DNA of 64,000 nt from Physcia stellaris (Eukaryota; Ascomycota; Lecanoromycetes; Caliciales; Physciaceae): the NCBI GenBank assembly GCA_018902385.1, contig JABSSW010000005.1:434001-498000 (forward strand), given 5' to 3'. A program made the position numbers and the translations under genes. Within the stretch, counting starts at the first letter, position 1. Each line of letters starts with the position of its first letter. The notes beneath the pieces were generated by a model that was given only the letters and a program-made list of their open reading frames with translations, ran no database searches and was not told the origin of the DNA. This document shows, piece by piece, positions 38,595 to 48,324 of the stretch.

Positions 38595-38780
38595 TCAAAT
38601 TTGTATCACACGATTAACTTTTGTCGTGACGATTTTCAGTTTGATATATTTCGAAAAACGAATTTTGTTTTCGTTTGCTATGATCATTGTCATAAATTTT
38701 TTCGAATATGTGATTTCGTTCATTGCGTGAAAAATTCGCTCAAAAATGAAATTCAATGTAAAGTTCGAATCGACAAACAT
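38595..38780 (-). pseudogene. Retropepsin fragment
   Basis: FVDSNFTLNFI matches the aspartic protease active-site region (LVDSG[AS]TxNFI) with Gly-to-Asn and Ser/Ala-to-Phe changes of the kind expected when GG and CC are lost. It sits between the zinc knuckle and integrase, as in Ty3/gypsy elements. Confidence 0.6.
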
Positions 38781-39774
38781 CTTTTTGATGTTTCAAATAT
38801 TAAACAATGATTTGCGAAATCTGATCATCGCTTGAATGTAAAAATTTTTCATTAAAAAATTCGTTAATGAGATTTGAAATGAAACAAAACTAATGAAACG
38901 ACGATAAAATTTTTGAAATCGTTTGTTGAATTTTTTGCGAAACGTTTCATGCGTTTGTAAAAATTTTTTGATTTCATCGTGTGTCGACGTAGTGAATTTG
39001 ATCGAAACACATTGTTTTTTGTCATTTCATGAACATGATTGATTTTTTTTATTTGTTTTGCAAATTGTACATTCTTTTTGTTTTTTGTCGTAGAAAGTTT
39101 TTCTTTTTTTTTTCGATTGAAATTTGACTGTAATTTTATTGCGTTTGTCAATTGTGTTTTTGTTCGCGAAATCATGATTAATAATTGTTTCAACTCAATG
39201 TTAATGTTGATATTTTTTATTCAATCATTGAAGTCAAACATTTTTTCGTTTGCTTTCACAATTTTTATGAATTGTATTTGTGTTTTATTGTTTGTTGCTC
39301 GCTTTTGCTGAATTTTTGATATGAATGAAATCAATGAAACAAATGACGCACTCGAATTATCTCGTATCGTTTTCGAACTCGATGATTTATTTTTCATAAT
39401 TTCATCGATAAAATCAAATTCTTCAAAATCTGTAAAAGATTTCGATGTTTGATCTTGTTAAAATCGATCATTGTTGAAATTTTCAATGCGACGAGACATT
39501 TTGATTTTGAATTTCTTTTGATTCACTATTTTTTTCAAAATGAAATTTTGATCAATTTCGTATTCGATCGCATCTTTTTTAACGATCAACATTTTTTTTT
39601 TTTGTTTTCACAAAGTTCGCATTGATTGCTTTGATTCAAATACATTTGTTCATCGTTTAAATTTCATTCGTCGATCATCTTTTGTCATTTTGAAATATCA
39701 TGAATGTTTGCTGAATAACAATCGTGTTCGATCATAAAAATCTTTGTCGTACGAAATTCTTTCGCAAATGATAT

Positions 39775-39960
39775 CTATTGTGTCGTCGAACGTTTTTTTT
39801 TTTCATTTTTTCGAAACAAGCGATTTCTATCTTTTTTAGACGTTTGAGAATGAGAACATTGTTTGAAAAAATGTTCGATTTCTTCACAATTATAACAAAT
39901 AAAAAAATTGACATTGTTGAACGACGTTGCAAATGATGCAGTTGCAAACGCGTAATACAA
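39775..39960 (-). pseudogene. Gag nucleocapsid zinc knuckle
   Basis: CYNCEEIEHFFKQC is an exact C-x2-C-x4-H-x4-C knuckle. The two Gly usual in this motif read as acidic or other residues, consistent with GG loss. Confidence 0.85.
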
Positions 39961-39966
39961 AAAATG

Positions 39967-41173
39967 TTATAAATTTTTTCTGAAATTTTTATTTTGTTGT
40001 TTTTCATATTTTTGACTTTGATATTTTTGTTGATTATTCCGATTCTGATTGTTTTGATTTTGATTTTTTTGATTGTATTTTTGTTCTTTTTGATTGAATG
40101 CATCACTACGATAAAGAGCAAAAACATTCTCGACATTTCTTTGTTTTTCAAATTGACGTTTTCTGAATGATGTTGAGACGTTGAAGTCGACAAATTGTCG
40201 AATAAAAATCGAAATGATTTTGTTGTTTTGATTTAGAATGATTGCAAATATACGATTCTTTGAATTCATCTCTCGTTGTAATTTCGTTATCGAATTCTTT
40301 TTATCTTGATTTTCGATAATATTTTTGACTAATTTGACAATGATTTCAAAATCGTACGTCGAATTTTCTTTTTGAACAATTATTTTTTTAACGATTTTTT
40401 TTGTCATGTCATCGCTCAATTTCGAGATCATTTTGTATAACATTTGATTTTGTATCTCTTTGAAAAATATTCGTTGAATTTTTCTCGTTTTCTCAACATA
40501 TTCACTCAACGACTTTTTAGTTGTTTGAGATTATATAATGCATTCAAAATCGATTCGTATTCAATTTTTTTCTTTTTAGAAAATCTCTTTGCGAAAATCT
40601 TTTTGAAAACATTTCAATTTTTCATCAGAATATTTTTTTGATCATTAATTCATTTGATTGCGTCTTCTTTAATTTTGAATATCACGATGTAACATTGAAA
40701 AATTTTTTTGTTTTTCGTGTTTAATTGTGATTGAATCAAATATTGAATTTCGATGAGTCGTAATCATCGAAAAAATTTTTCGAAAAATATTCGTGAAAAT
40801 TCGAAATCTGTATGATTTTCGAAAACATTTTTTCTTGATAATCAATTACGACAAACGTCTTTAACGTATTGATGTTTTTGAAAATGATAAATTGCTTCGT
40901 GAAATGTTGTGAAAATATCTTCACAAAAATCGTTTTACGATGAGAATAAAAAATTTTTCGTTGAAATTGCTTAGAAAATGAAATCAATTCGTCGATGAGA
41001 ATGAAAACTCGATTTTTTGATTTTGAAAATTCAATAAAAATAGCGAAACTGTCTATCGCAAAAGATTTTGATGAATCAATAAATTCAATTGATAACTCAA
41101 ATATCGAAATGATTGCGAATGTTGAAATAATTTCGAAAAATTCGTTTTTCAGTGTTTTGCTATTTATCGACAT
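39967..41173 (-). pseudogene. Gag body of the Ty3/gypsy element
   Basis: Two ORFs, 41173-40736 (145 aa) and 40509-39967 (180 aa), precede the zinc knuckle in the same direction. The second has helical capsid-like sequence and ends in a Gln/Asn/Lys-rich tail (QNQNNQNRNNQQKYQSQKYE). The many CAA/CAG codons in that tail remain intact although CpA is the normal RIP target. Confidence 0.65.
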
Positions 41174-41836
41174 TGAAGTTTTTGATTTTTGAACAAATGA
41201 TTTAGTTGAATTTCACAAACGAATTTTTTTCGTTTGTTTTTTTTCTCGAATCTTGTACAAATCAGAAATAAAATCTATGTCAAAATTCGATTTTGACATC
41301 AATTTATTTTCAGAAAAAGATTTATGATAAATGTTTTCAATCTACTTCGATGAAATGATTGAAAGATGATAAATTCTTAAAAAAAAAATTATGACAAATG
41401 TTTTCTCTCAATCGTTGAGAAAATCGATCAACGAGAATGCGCATTTTTCGAAAGAGACGAATTCGATTGAATTTCGATTAGAGTCGATTATGATAGAATT
41501 GTCAAAATTGATAACGAAAAATGCGAATATTTCGAGTAAACAAATCGATGATAATAAAGTGAATTGTTGAATGATCTTGCGATGTGATAGAGTCGTAGTC
41601 TTGATATTTAGTGTAAAAATGAAATGATGAATGAAATTCTTGATGATGAGTAGTCGTTAATGATGAGTAGTCGTTACTGTACTGTAGATTCTGAATTTTG
41701 GCGTTTGACGATCTTCAAGCTCTTTTATCGTAGTTTCAATCTCACTCGACGTTTTGTACTCTCGTGACACTCAACTTCGAATCTTGACTGCGAATCAATG
41801 ATAGAGATTTAGATAATCTTTGGCTAAATCATCAAA

Positions 41837-41996
41837 TGAAGAGTTCAGATAGTAGAAACAACAAAGAAGTCGATATTACGATAGGGCACAATTGGATGAT
41901 AAAGATGATTAATTTACTATCTACGGCCAGAGGCCAGATATGCACTTTGATGACTAACTAGCGGCCATACCGGCCATAGCACCTGCAGGCCCTACA
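41837..41996 (-). repeat. Right LTR (5' LTR in element orientation)
   Basis: 160 bp, TGAAGAG...CCCTACA, alignable gap-free to the left LTR. The element body begins to its left. Confidence 0.93.
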
Positions 41997-42000
41997 CCGT
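41997..42000. repeat. Target site duplication CCGT, right copy
   Basis: Same four bases as at 31217-31220. Confidence 0.85.
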
Positions 42001-42592
42001 GAGGCTGAGTGGAGTCTAGGTTAGATTCATCGTGTTGGCGTGAGCTAAGGTAGGTGTGCAATCTGTGGGGTGGGGCGTTTCAGGGGCTCCAGGACGGGGA
42101 CTCTTGATCGGGGGCTGCATAATTAGCGCTAAGGGCTGGAGGTTTTTACACCACCACCATTCATCCTCACTATGGTAAAAGCGCTACCCCTTGCCAATAA
42201 CCCCCCGTGGCTTGTGATCCCCAACTGTTATATTCTTGGCATTATGACATTTCCAATGTTCAAATTACCAAATCGTTGGGTACGCTATATTGGCCCTCAC
42301 AGCCTATGACAAATGTTGCTGTGCCACGGTCGGTTGAAATTCACTGATGGGCCCAGTGACGTTGTGATGGACGTTCGCAAAAACGACAATATTTCAATTT
42401 CTGGCTAGCAATTAGCAGACCCTCAACAAGTTGGACGAGAAACCGTGCTGCCTATCGCGCTTGCCAAAGTAATTAGACGTTTCCCTTGTTGGCCATGCAG
42501 ATGTCTTTGTGCCTTTTCAGTTGACAAAGCGCTGTCTCATTATTGACCTCCACTTGAAATCTGACGTGCGAGAAGGACACTCGACTTGAACC
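42001..42592. other. Spacer from retroelement to Hsp70-like gene
   Basis: Base composition returns abruptly to genomic average. It contains the promoter of the next gene and no ORF with motifs. Confidence 0.5.
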
Positions 42593-43711
42593 ATGTTCAG
42601 GAATATCTGGTGCAGCTTGTTCGCTGCCTACTTTACGATGATTCATCTTGTACATGCAGTAGATTACGGCGTTGGTTTTAGCCTATCACTTGATTACGGG
42701 TGAGTACCAAACAATGAGCCCACCCTCTCGATAATCACGCTGATTGAGATTCATAGTACCGCCAGCATCCATTTCTCAAATGGTACAGCTGTCGACATTG
42801 CCAAAGTAGAGGGGAGTCCGGCATACAAGCAAATGATGAGATCGATCGATGTCTTATACCCTGAAGCTATTACCCCACGATCAACCCCTGGGGCATCTTT
42901 GCACAACAGCCGAGCAACCCAGGAAACATTAAAGCTTCAATCATATCGCGATTACCTACCACCTTGGTTAGGTGGACACGATTATCGCTTGCAACCTCTA
43001 CCTTCAATGTTACGAGCTCTCAAGGTAGCAACCGAATCGTACTTGGAAAGCCCCCTTTCAGACGCAGAAGTCGTTATCCCCTTTCCCGTCACCAACTCCT
43101 TTCTCAATACTCTTCGCTCCGCCTGCTCCTCGCTCTCACTGAGGATGCCTATGTCCGCACAGCCGCCAGCAGGCATCCTCGCCGCGCGTGTCCGTGGCAT
43201 TGGCGGACAGTGCAACGAGGACGTGGATTCTTCGGAGTCAAATCAGCAAGATGACCATGAGCAACTCATCCTCACAGTCGACTACAGTCGCGCGGCAATA
43301 ACGGCGCTGCTGGTGTACGAAGATTGCAGCGTTTTCGAGTCCCGGCGCGTATTACACGACATACAACTCGGTGCCGATGAACTTTCCGGAGCAAATGATC
43401 TGGACACTCCGCGTGATCTTCTCGCTCGAGCACTCCGTGAGGTCATCAGCTTGCCACTCGAAGATGGAAACGGTGCTGGCCTGACACGGATCAGTGAGTT
43501 GGTGCTGTTGGGCGAATCGGCGGGCGATCCACGGCTACACGACGCGTTGACCGAAGTCCTGAGCGAGCGTTCCTACGAATTCTCTGCAGCGGCCTGGAAG
43601 AGGCCTATGGGAGGCTTTGATCCCTTGTTTGCCGCTTCGAGAGGTTTGGCTCTTGATTGTTGGGACCGCCTGAGTAGCCCTCCTCGCAGCGGACGGTGGG
43701 GTGAGCTATAA
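42593..43711 (+). CDS. Secreted protein with Hsp70/actin-like ATPase fold remnants
   Basis: Exons 42593-42699 and 42757-43711 are joined across a 57-nt intron; 353 aa. The N-terminus (FRNIWCSLFAAYFTMIHLVHAV) is a signal peptide. VDYGVGFSLSLDYGTASIHFSNGTAVDIAKVEG resembles the first phosphate loop of Hsp70-like proteins but lacks the usual GIDLGTT. The C-terminal ELVLLGESAGDPRLHDALTEVL and GGFDPLFAASRGLALDCW match fungal secreted Hsp70-like proteins of unknown role. The ATP-binding loops look degenerate, so chaperone activity is not predicted. It lies 600 bp from the retroelement. Confidence 0.78.
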
Positions 43712-44407
43712 AACTCAATGTTCGTGTAGGGAGGGTTCTTGCTGCAGGTTGAGAGCAGAAACGGAAACAGGTTCGGAATAAGAGACGAGTGACGGCGTTC
43801 GGTGGACGGATAGGCTTTTAATGGGCAACGAACGTCAATTCTAGTACTTTCGAGAATGATAGACTTTTTCTGATGACTACTAATGGCTCGGAAGATCGTG
43901 CCATGAGTGCTGCCGACTGAAACACGGTTAAAGATCTCCTTGCGGAGACGGACGAGTACAGAGACAAGCACGATTGAATTGTACTAAAGGTACAAACCAT
44001 CGGTTTCCTGTTGGAGACGATGCAGAACGCAAGCCCAGACTAGAGCATGGGGCAGAGATTAGGGATCTAAGGAACAGACTGGCCTGAGAGATGTGTGATG
44101 GTACCATGACATCAACGAAAAATCCCCTGCCTCAAGGGGCGCAGTCTTCTTCTATTCTACCAAATCCCAAAGTACTACCTCTCTAAAGCATCTCCTCATC
44201 TGCTTCTTCTTCTTCTTCTCCCAAAAGACGTACCCGTTTCTGCCCAGAGTATCCTCCACAGCTATACTGTAGGGTCACTACAAAGAACTGCGAGGCGATG
44301 GATGTAGAACTCTGACCGTCGAGAATGGTAATGTTCAGCAAATGCTGACGAGGGCTATGAGAATCTTTGGCTCCGTACTTAGGCCGTAATTTCACGACCA
44401 TGGATTC
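43712..44407. other. Convergent intergenic region
   Basis: It lies between a plus-strand gene and a minus-strand gene that end towards each other. A short minus ORF (44183-44401) has an acidic N-terminus but no support. Confidence 0.45.
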
Positions 44408-44974
44408 TTATATAAGCCGATAGTTTCCCTCAGTCTTCCCCTTCTCAAAAAACCATGGGTATCGCGCCATGAACGTATCAATCTCGCGGTGCGCCTTCTC
44501 TTCATCTTCCGCCATCAATTCTACCTCGCCAACAGAGTGACCAAAGTCAGTATGATCGAGCACGATACCAAATTTTCCATCTGCTCGGAAAGCCTGACGC
44601 ATTGTCATAAACTTTGCCAGGATGTCAAGACCGAGATTCGGCTTCTCTTCATTGTATTGTGGCACGTGTCGTCGGACAAGGTCGCGAATGAGGGTTTGGT
44701 CAGTCGTTTCCTCAAAGGTTGATCGGTGGAAGTCTCCACTGACGCGAATCTTCGCTTCTAGGGTTGCGGACTTGTTTTCCATCCTCTGTCGAAGCCAGAT
44801 ACCGTTTTTGGACAGGACGTCTTGAGTATCGAAATAAGTATCTGTGAATCTGTGGCTGCCTAGAGATTCAAGTTGCCGGAATGCTGGAAGACCCCCGTTT
44901 GACTGTAGTGTTGCAACCAGAGATGGTTTGAATGCGAACTTTGACTCGATTTCAAGGAGACGCTTCGCTGCCAT
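44408..44974 (-). CDS. CYTH-domain triphosphate tunnel enzyme (thiamine-triphosphatase-like)
   Basis: Single exon, 188 aa. The N-terminal LEIESKF is the ExExK signature of CYTH proteins. Further charged strands follow: DTYFDTQDVLSKNGIWLRQR, SATLEAKIR and VGEVELMAEDEE. Together they build the positively charged tunnel that binds triphosphates with Mg2+. Size and motifs are closest to short thiamine-triphosphatase-like members rather than class IV adenylate cyclase, but the substrate cannot be set from sequence. It is cytosolic. It lies 610 bp downstream of the nucleotide kinase on the same strand; a functional link to the nucleotide module is only a guess. Confidence 0.87.
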   Translation of the reverse strand: MAAKRLLEIESKFAFKPSLVATLQSNGGLPAFRQLESLGSHRFTDTYFDTQDVLSKNGIWLRQRMENKSATLEAKIRVSGDFHRSTFEETTDQTLIRDLVRRHVPQYNEEKPNLGLDILAKFMTMRQAFRADGKFGIVLDHTDFGHSVGEVELMAEDEEKAHREIDTFMARYPWFFEKGKTEGNYRLI

Positions 44975-45583
44975 ACTGATTGGTCCCAGGTGTGACTGGT
45001 CTAAGATACTCGTTTCGTTATTTACCCTGTGGTAGAATTTCCTTTCATGCGAAGAAGACTGATAATTCCTTCTTGATGACAGAACGGCGAATAGCTGACC
45101 ATTTTCTCCTGGTCATGCGATTGAAGTAACACAAATGTGTCTGGGCCTGAGAACCAAAGCAGCCCACGTGTCAGTGTTGAACACCATATTACCCAAGACC
45201 TTCAGATCACGCCTACTATGTTTGCTAATAGATTCAAGTCGCCACAAGCTCATGGGAATTCTCGATGAGCGGAATGCATGCTAGAATTGTACAAGCACAT
45301 GATCGATGATTTTGTTCCGCCGTTCACGGCAGAAATTCACCGCCAATTTCCATGCTGCCAAGCTAGTTTTACAATACAAGAATCCAAGCCAAAACAACTA
45401 CCCCGTGGTACATCTCGTATCCGGTAATCTAGAAAAACAGTGATGAATTGTAAATGTCGAAATAAAGAAGCTTGTCAAAGCCGATAGGGAGCTAAATGAA
45501 TAAAATTCACAATCGCCATCCAATGCCACTTCTGAAGCAACAGCAACCTCGCTTCAATGTCATTGTACCCCAATCAATAGTCG
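44975..45583. other. Spacer between kinase and CYTH genes
   Basis: No ORF with motifs; it probably contains the CYTH promoter and kinase terminator. Confidence 0.45.
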
Positions 45584-46388
45584 CTACTGCCATGATTTTA
45601 AGATCTCCTGTTATTCAGTTAGATCTGTTATTTCAACAGCGGGGCAGTAGCTCACCGAAAGCACATTTTGGAACTCAACCCACACTTGTTCAGCATCGCC
45701 ATTTGAGTCAACCTGACCGTTATTAGCAAATAAACAACATTCTTCAGCAGAGCATACCTGGCAGACTGGCCGGTCCATCTTTGATAGGTAGTCCTCGATC
45801 ATAGGCACCGTCTCGTCCAGATGGGATTGCAATCGATGCTCGGCAATTGCTATATCATCGTCATCCCTGTTCCGCTGCTCAAGTCTTCGTAATGCAATGT
45901 CTTTCTGGCATGGAAGTACTACAGTCCCCATGACCTCTCCAATCTAGCAAGAATTAGCTGAGATTGACAGAAATTGTGGTATGCCAAACCTCCTGTCGAA
46001 ACTTCTGAGCTTGATCAAGGTTCCGGGGAAATCCGTCCAGCAGGATTCTCCGCGATTTATCATCAGACAATACTTCTAGATAGCTTCTGAGAGCGGCAAT
46101 AGCGGCATCACTACTGACAAGTATACCCTTTGGGAGCTTCGAGTTGATTTCTTCGGCAAATGGTGATGTCGGTCTTTGCGCCTCTCGACGAAGTAGATCG
46201 CTCATGACAATATGCTCTATACTAGAAATCACTTGAGCAGCTCGTTTGCAAAAACAAGTTTTGCCTGCACCCGGAGGACCTGACAGATCAATCAATCAGT
46301 CGATAGATCAACGACTTAATTGTGATTATGCTTGGATGACCGTACCTAGGACGAAGACGATCGGCCGCTGGGGAGTTCTGCTCGCCAT
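45584..46388 (-). CDS. UMP/CMP-kinase-like nucleoside monophosphate kinase
   Basis: Five exons: 46388-46346, 46279-45990, 45943-45758, 45712-45656 and 45607-45584; introns of 66, 46, 45 and 48 nt. The product is 199 aa. The Walker A loop GPPGAGKT (residues 15-22, split by intron 1) is followed by the NMP-binding segment MSDLLRREA and by LLDGFPRN (about 94-101). The short lid region has the pattern R-x3-R...DDDD...HR. The short lid and DGFPRN fit the UMP/CMP-kinase branch of the adenylate kinase family; adenylate specificity is not excluded. Intron 3 is 45 nt without stops, so its retention would insert 15 residues. No targeting signal is seen. It is transcribed divergently from the viperin gene. 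Confidence 0.86.
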
Positions 46389-46913
46389 TATGGAAAGTGT
46401 TGCTGCCACTTCTATGGATTCTAGTAATTTGTTCTTCGATTTGAGAAAGTGACTAACCTATATGGAAATCCAACCCAGACATTGAGCCTTTGCTAGACCA
46501 TGGTGGATGCTAGAACGTGGTGGATGCTAGGACATGGTGGATGCTGGAATACTGGTGCTCTGCTAAAGCCTCAACAAAGGGCAACTCCAGTACATGCTGG
46601 CAACCATGAAAACTCCATTTTTATCTGTATGCAGCCATGTTTGGTCCACAAATCTTTCATTGAAACCAAAGTCGATGTTCCTGCATTCCGCACATTAACC
46701 CAGGGGCATTGTATAGAGATCAGGGCAACCTACATGACCAGCAAGCTGCATGACCGCCAGCAAAGCAGATGATCATGACAAAGCCAAAAAAAATTGTACA
46801 AGTGCTAATAAGTTGGCAACTTCCACGTCTGTAAGACTGTCCAAAGAGTATAATCTGGTCATCACGATCTTCTCCCACAAGCAAGGACAGGATCACTGTC
46901 GCGGACTTCAAAC
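46389..46913. promoter_or_regulatory. Shared divergent promoter region, kinase and viperin genes
   Basis: This 525-bp region lies between the two start codons and must hold both promoters. It contains three 17-bp tandem units at 46,499-46,549. No TATA box or known operator is claimed. Confidence 0.6.
46499..46549. repeat. Three tandem 17-bp units in the divergent promoter
   Basis: Units of the form catggtggatgctagaa, with one to three changes each, run head to tail. They are good candidates for repeated binding sites or simply a minisatellite. Confidence 0.8.
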
Positions 46914-48324
46914 ATGCTCGTTCTCACAACTTTGCTGGTTCTGATTCTATCCTTCCTAGCCGTTCGTATCTACCTAAAGAACGTGAAGAAACTCGTTGCA
47001 CCGGAAGATGCATCTCCGAAGAAACCCATCTCGGTGAATTACCATTTCACAAGGAAAGTAAGCAGCTTTATCCAACCGGACCTCTCCTCCCTCCCCATCC
47101 GGTAACAAGCTCCTCCATTTGCTAATTGAAATAGTGTAATTACGAATGCGGCTTTTGCTTCCACACAGGTGAGCGATCATTACACTGATTTATACTCCGA
47201 TCCCCCACTCCTGGCCTTGCGACGATAGTAGAACACAAGTTGACAGTCACTGACTCGTGGCCCCCACGATGAGCTCAACGCTTACCCAAGTACGGAATTG
47301 CTGACAGCCTGATCAACAGCGAAAACATCCTATATCCTCCCTCTCGTAGATGCCAAACGTGGAATCAAACTTCTGGCAGAAGCTGGCATGAAGAAGATCA
47401 ACTTCGCTGGAGGAGAGCCGTTCTTGTACCCCAAGTTTCTGGGAAAACTGGTCAAGTAAGTCCTCTCTGAAAGACCCAATCACAGTCCCTCAACAGACTT
47501 GGCCTGGTACTCATGATCCACCATAACGGTACAGATACTGTAAAGAAGAACTCCAACTGGAATCCGTGTCCATCGTCACAAACGGCAGCCTCGTCAAAGA
47601 GCGCTGGCTCGAGACCTACGCCCAATACCTCGACATCATGGCCGTATCCTGCGACTCTTTTGACGAAACTACCAACACGTCCATAGGCCGCGGCAAAGGC
47701 ACCCATCTCGAGACCTTCGTTAACCTAAGCCTGCTTTGCCGGAAGTACAACGTCAAGTTCAAGGTCAACACGGTCGTCTGCCGCTACAACTTCAACGAGG
47801 ATATGAATGCCAAGATCGAACAGGTTGCACCTTTCCGCTGGAAATGTTTCCAGGTGCTTGTTGTTCCGGGAGAGAATGATTCAAGCGCTACGTTGAGGGT
47901 CAGTGAAAGACTGTGCCTTTTCCCACTGAACATCGCCAGATGGGTAGTTCTAAACGTGTACCCAGAACGCTCAACGCTTCGTCATCTCAGATGAGGAGTA
48001 CGAGATTTTCTGCCGCCGCCACCAACACCAGAAAAGCTTTGTCCCAGAGTCCAACGCCGTGATGAAGAGCAGCTACGTCCGTCCCCTCGCATCAACCATT
48101 CTGACCAAAGAGACTTACTGACCTGCCCATCAAAGCTCATCTTGGATGAATACATGCGCTTTCTCAACAAAGGGGTGAAAGAGCCTACGAAGAGCATTCT
48201 GGAAGTCGGTGTCCCGGCTGCTTTTGATGATGTTTATTGGGACGATGAATCCTTCGTAAAGCGAGGCGGAGAGTACGATTGGCAGAAGGAGAAGAAGAAA
48301 GAGGGCTCGGCATACGATTTTTGA
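46914..48324 (+). CDS. Viperin-like radical SAM enzyme
   Basis: Six exons: 46914-47057, 47135-47168 (34-nt microexon), 47320-47455, 47535-47898, 47966-48076 and 48136-48324; introns of 77, 151, 79, 67 and 59 nt. The product is 325 aa. Residues 2-20 are a hydrophobic helix, likely an ER or lipid anchor as in animal viperin. The cluster motif C49-x3-C53-x2-C56 (CNYECGFC) lies in the microexon and is followed by NFAGGEP (GGEP 90-93). Viperin-specific blocks follow: [43 protein letters not shown] and [11 protein letters not shown], ending KRGGEYDW. Viperins convert CTP (some relatives UTP or GTP) to the ddh-nucleotide, a chain terminator for polymerases. A nucleotide kinase gene lies divergently next door. 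Confidence 0.94.

Larger units (their letters stand above)
31221..41996 (-). mobile_element. Degenerate Ty3/gypsy LTR retrotransposon
   Basis: The 10.8-kb element is bounded by two 160-bp LTRs beginning TG and ending CA, with a CCGT target duplication. Coding orientation is minus: gag near 41.2-40.0 kb, zinc knuckle at 39.9, protease motif at 38.7 and integrase at 35.7-34.4 kb. Integrase lies downstream of protease, which is the Ty3/gypsy order. The polypurine tract next to the left LTR confirms the direction. The body is very AT-rich and interrupted by stops throughout, so the element is dead. About 2.5 kb downstream of integrase contains only charged, low-complexity ORF pieces. CC and GG dinucleotides are nearly absent, unlike the flanking DNA. 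The element separates the M35 gene from the Hsp70-like gene. Confidence 0.93.

Noticed and set aside
31900-41836. Classic CpA-type RIP as full explanation of the AT-rich block
   Set aside because: CpA and Gln CAA codons are retained and CC/GG are what is missing; small hand counts do not show TpA excess. Kept as an alternative until indices are computed.
41780-41836. tRNA primer-binding site next to the right LTR
   Set aside because: No clear complementarity to a tRNA 3' end can be seen; mutation may have erased it.
43573-43971. 132-codon minus-strand ORF
   Set aside because: Antisense to the end of the Hsp70-like gene.
46499-46549. CRISPR-like array
   Set aside because: Three contiguous 17-bp units without spacers in a fungal genome are a tandem repeat.
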